Part shown: in pieces, positions 34,667 to 35,203 of the stretch | Layout of the letters: each line of letters opens with the position of its first letter | Numbering within the stretch: position 1 is the first letter of the stretch | The notes under the pieces: model-generated | The model's database searches: none | What the model saw: only the letters and a program-made list of their open reading frames with translations | Told to the model about the DNA's origin: nothing | NCBI RefSeq assembly: GCF_005405485.1 | Contig: NZ_BJED01000031.1 | Coordinates: 1 to 35,203 of the forward strand | Length of the DNA: 35,203 bases | Source of the DNA: Enterococcus hulanensis | Lineage (GTDB): Bacteria; Bacillota; Bacilli; Lactobacillales; Enterococcaceae | Direction of reading: 5' to 3' | Position numbers and translations under genes: made by a program

Positions 34667-35203
34667 TTACTCTCGTTTCCGGATACGATCGAGTAATCGC
34701 GTTCGTTTCCTTTTAACTTTTTCTGGCGGTGATTGGGTAATCACCGGAGGAGACTCTTCTTCGATGATTCTCTCGGTCAAAACCAGTTTTGCCGGACTCG
34801 CCTTATTCTCGATCTTTATATCTTCTAAACGAGCTCCAGCAGGCATACAGGCACTAATAATTATCATTGCCTGACTTTCCGTTAGTTCACTTGGAGTAAT
34901 CCCCTCTGGTAATCCAATCGTTTGGATCAGAATACCCGGTACCGGCTTTTCTTCTGTGATCACTAGATCCTCTGGTATATTAATCTCATTTAATTCCTCC
35001 GCAGGTTCTTCTACTTGCGGGAATGCTTCTTCTTTGCTTAGTTGAGCATCCAATACTGGTGCTTCTTCATCAGCTTCTATATCAAAGATCGGACTTTCGA
35101 TTTCTTCGATAATTGTTGCATGTTTTAATTTCTTATATAAACCTACGCCATCTTTTTCAAATAGATTCAACAGCGTGAATTTCTCTAAAGTCGCTTTGAG
35201 TTC
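34667..35203 (-). CDS. acidic protein of unknown function, cut by the window edge
   Basis: The frame is open to the end of the window, so the start lies outside; the in-frame TTG at 35170 has no reason to be the true start, because the frame continues upstream (ELKATLEKFTLL). About 178 residues are visible. After a short basic stretch (GLYKKLKHATII) comes a long acidic, Glu/Pro-rich part, then a more ordered segment (IQTIGLPEGITPSELTESQ), and a basic tail (KVKRKRTRLLDRIRKRE). I do not recognise it. The shape suggests a flexible C-terminal region of a larger protein. Confidence 0.6.
   Translation of the reverse strand, partial: ELKATLEKFTLLNLFEKDGVGLYKKLKHATIIEEIESPIFDIEADEEAPVLDAQLSKEEAFPQVEEPAEELNEINIPEDLVITEEKPVPGILIQTIGLPEGITPSELTESQAMIIISACMPAGARLEDIKIENKASPAKLVLTERIIEEESPPVITQSPPEKVKRKRTRLLDRIRKRE

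Overview
The window reads as a chromosomal segment of a low-GC Firmicute of the order Lactobacillales. The best fit is Enterococcus or a close relative, judged from protein style, AGGAGG ribosome binding sites and frequent GTG/TTG starts. The right half has the backbone order ylaN-ftsW-pyc-ylbC-ylbF-ylbG-rsmD-coaD-ylbL(sepM), followed by comEA-comEB-comEC-holA and, after a redox operon, rpsT. The first block is also the Bacillus subtilis order. I cannot fix the species.

Layout. 1-2330 is a visibly AT-rich accessory patch: a small membrane protein, a fusion of a degenerate helix-hairpin-helix DNA-glycosylase-like domain with NUMOD4/HNH nuclease domains, and a broken tyrosine integrase. It abuts the 3' end of a yitW/sufT-like gene, and a 20-bp attachment-site-like repeat joins the two. 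2332-6780 holds yitW, a YitT-type membrane protein, YajQ and a DinG/XPD-type helicase with an N-terminal PD-(D/E)XK domain. 7077-9391 holds a metallo-beta-lactamase-fold hydrolase, a histidine phosphatase and uppP. 9696-13269 holds a P1B-4 metal-efflux ATPase (FrvA/PfeT type) and, convergent to it, a Pit phosphate transporter with its DUF47 partner. rpsT follows.

13836-20097 is a compact minus-strand operon: flavodoxin, NfnA-like, NfnB-like and pyruvate:ferredoxin/flavodoxin oxidoreductase. Together they would oxidise pyruvate to acetyl-CoA, pass low-potential electrons to flavodoxin and exchange them with NAD(P)H. This is the most striking metabolic feature of the window, because lactic acid bacteria usually rely on pyruvate formate-lyase and pyruvate dehydrogenase.

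20528-34201 is housekeeping and competence: holA, the comE operon, sepM, coaD, rsmD, ylbG, ylbF, a CAP-like protein, pyruvate carboxylase, ftsW and ylaN. comEC lacks a standard start codon for its first membrane segment. 34202-34666 is non-coding with several inverted repeats. An acidic protein of unknown function runs off the right edge.

A recurring theme is iron. Fur-like operator sequences lie before yitW, the P1B-4 ATPase and the flavodoxin operon, and ylaN, a known modulator of Fur, is also here. Many longest-ORF starts are wrong by Shine-Dalgarno spacing; the coordinates below use the corrected starts.
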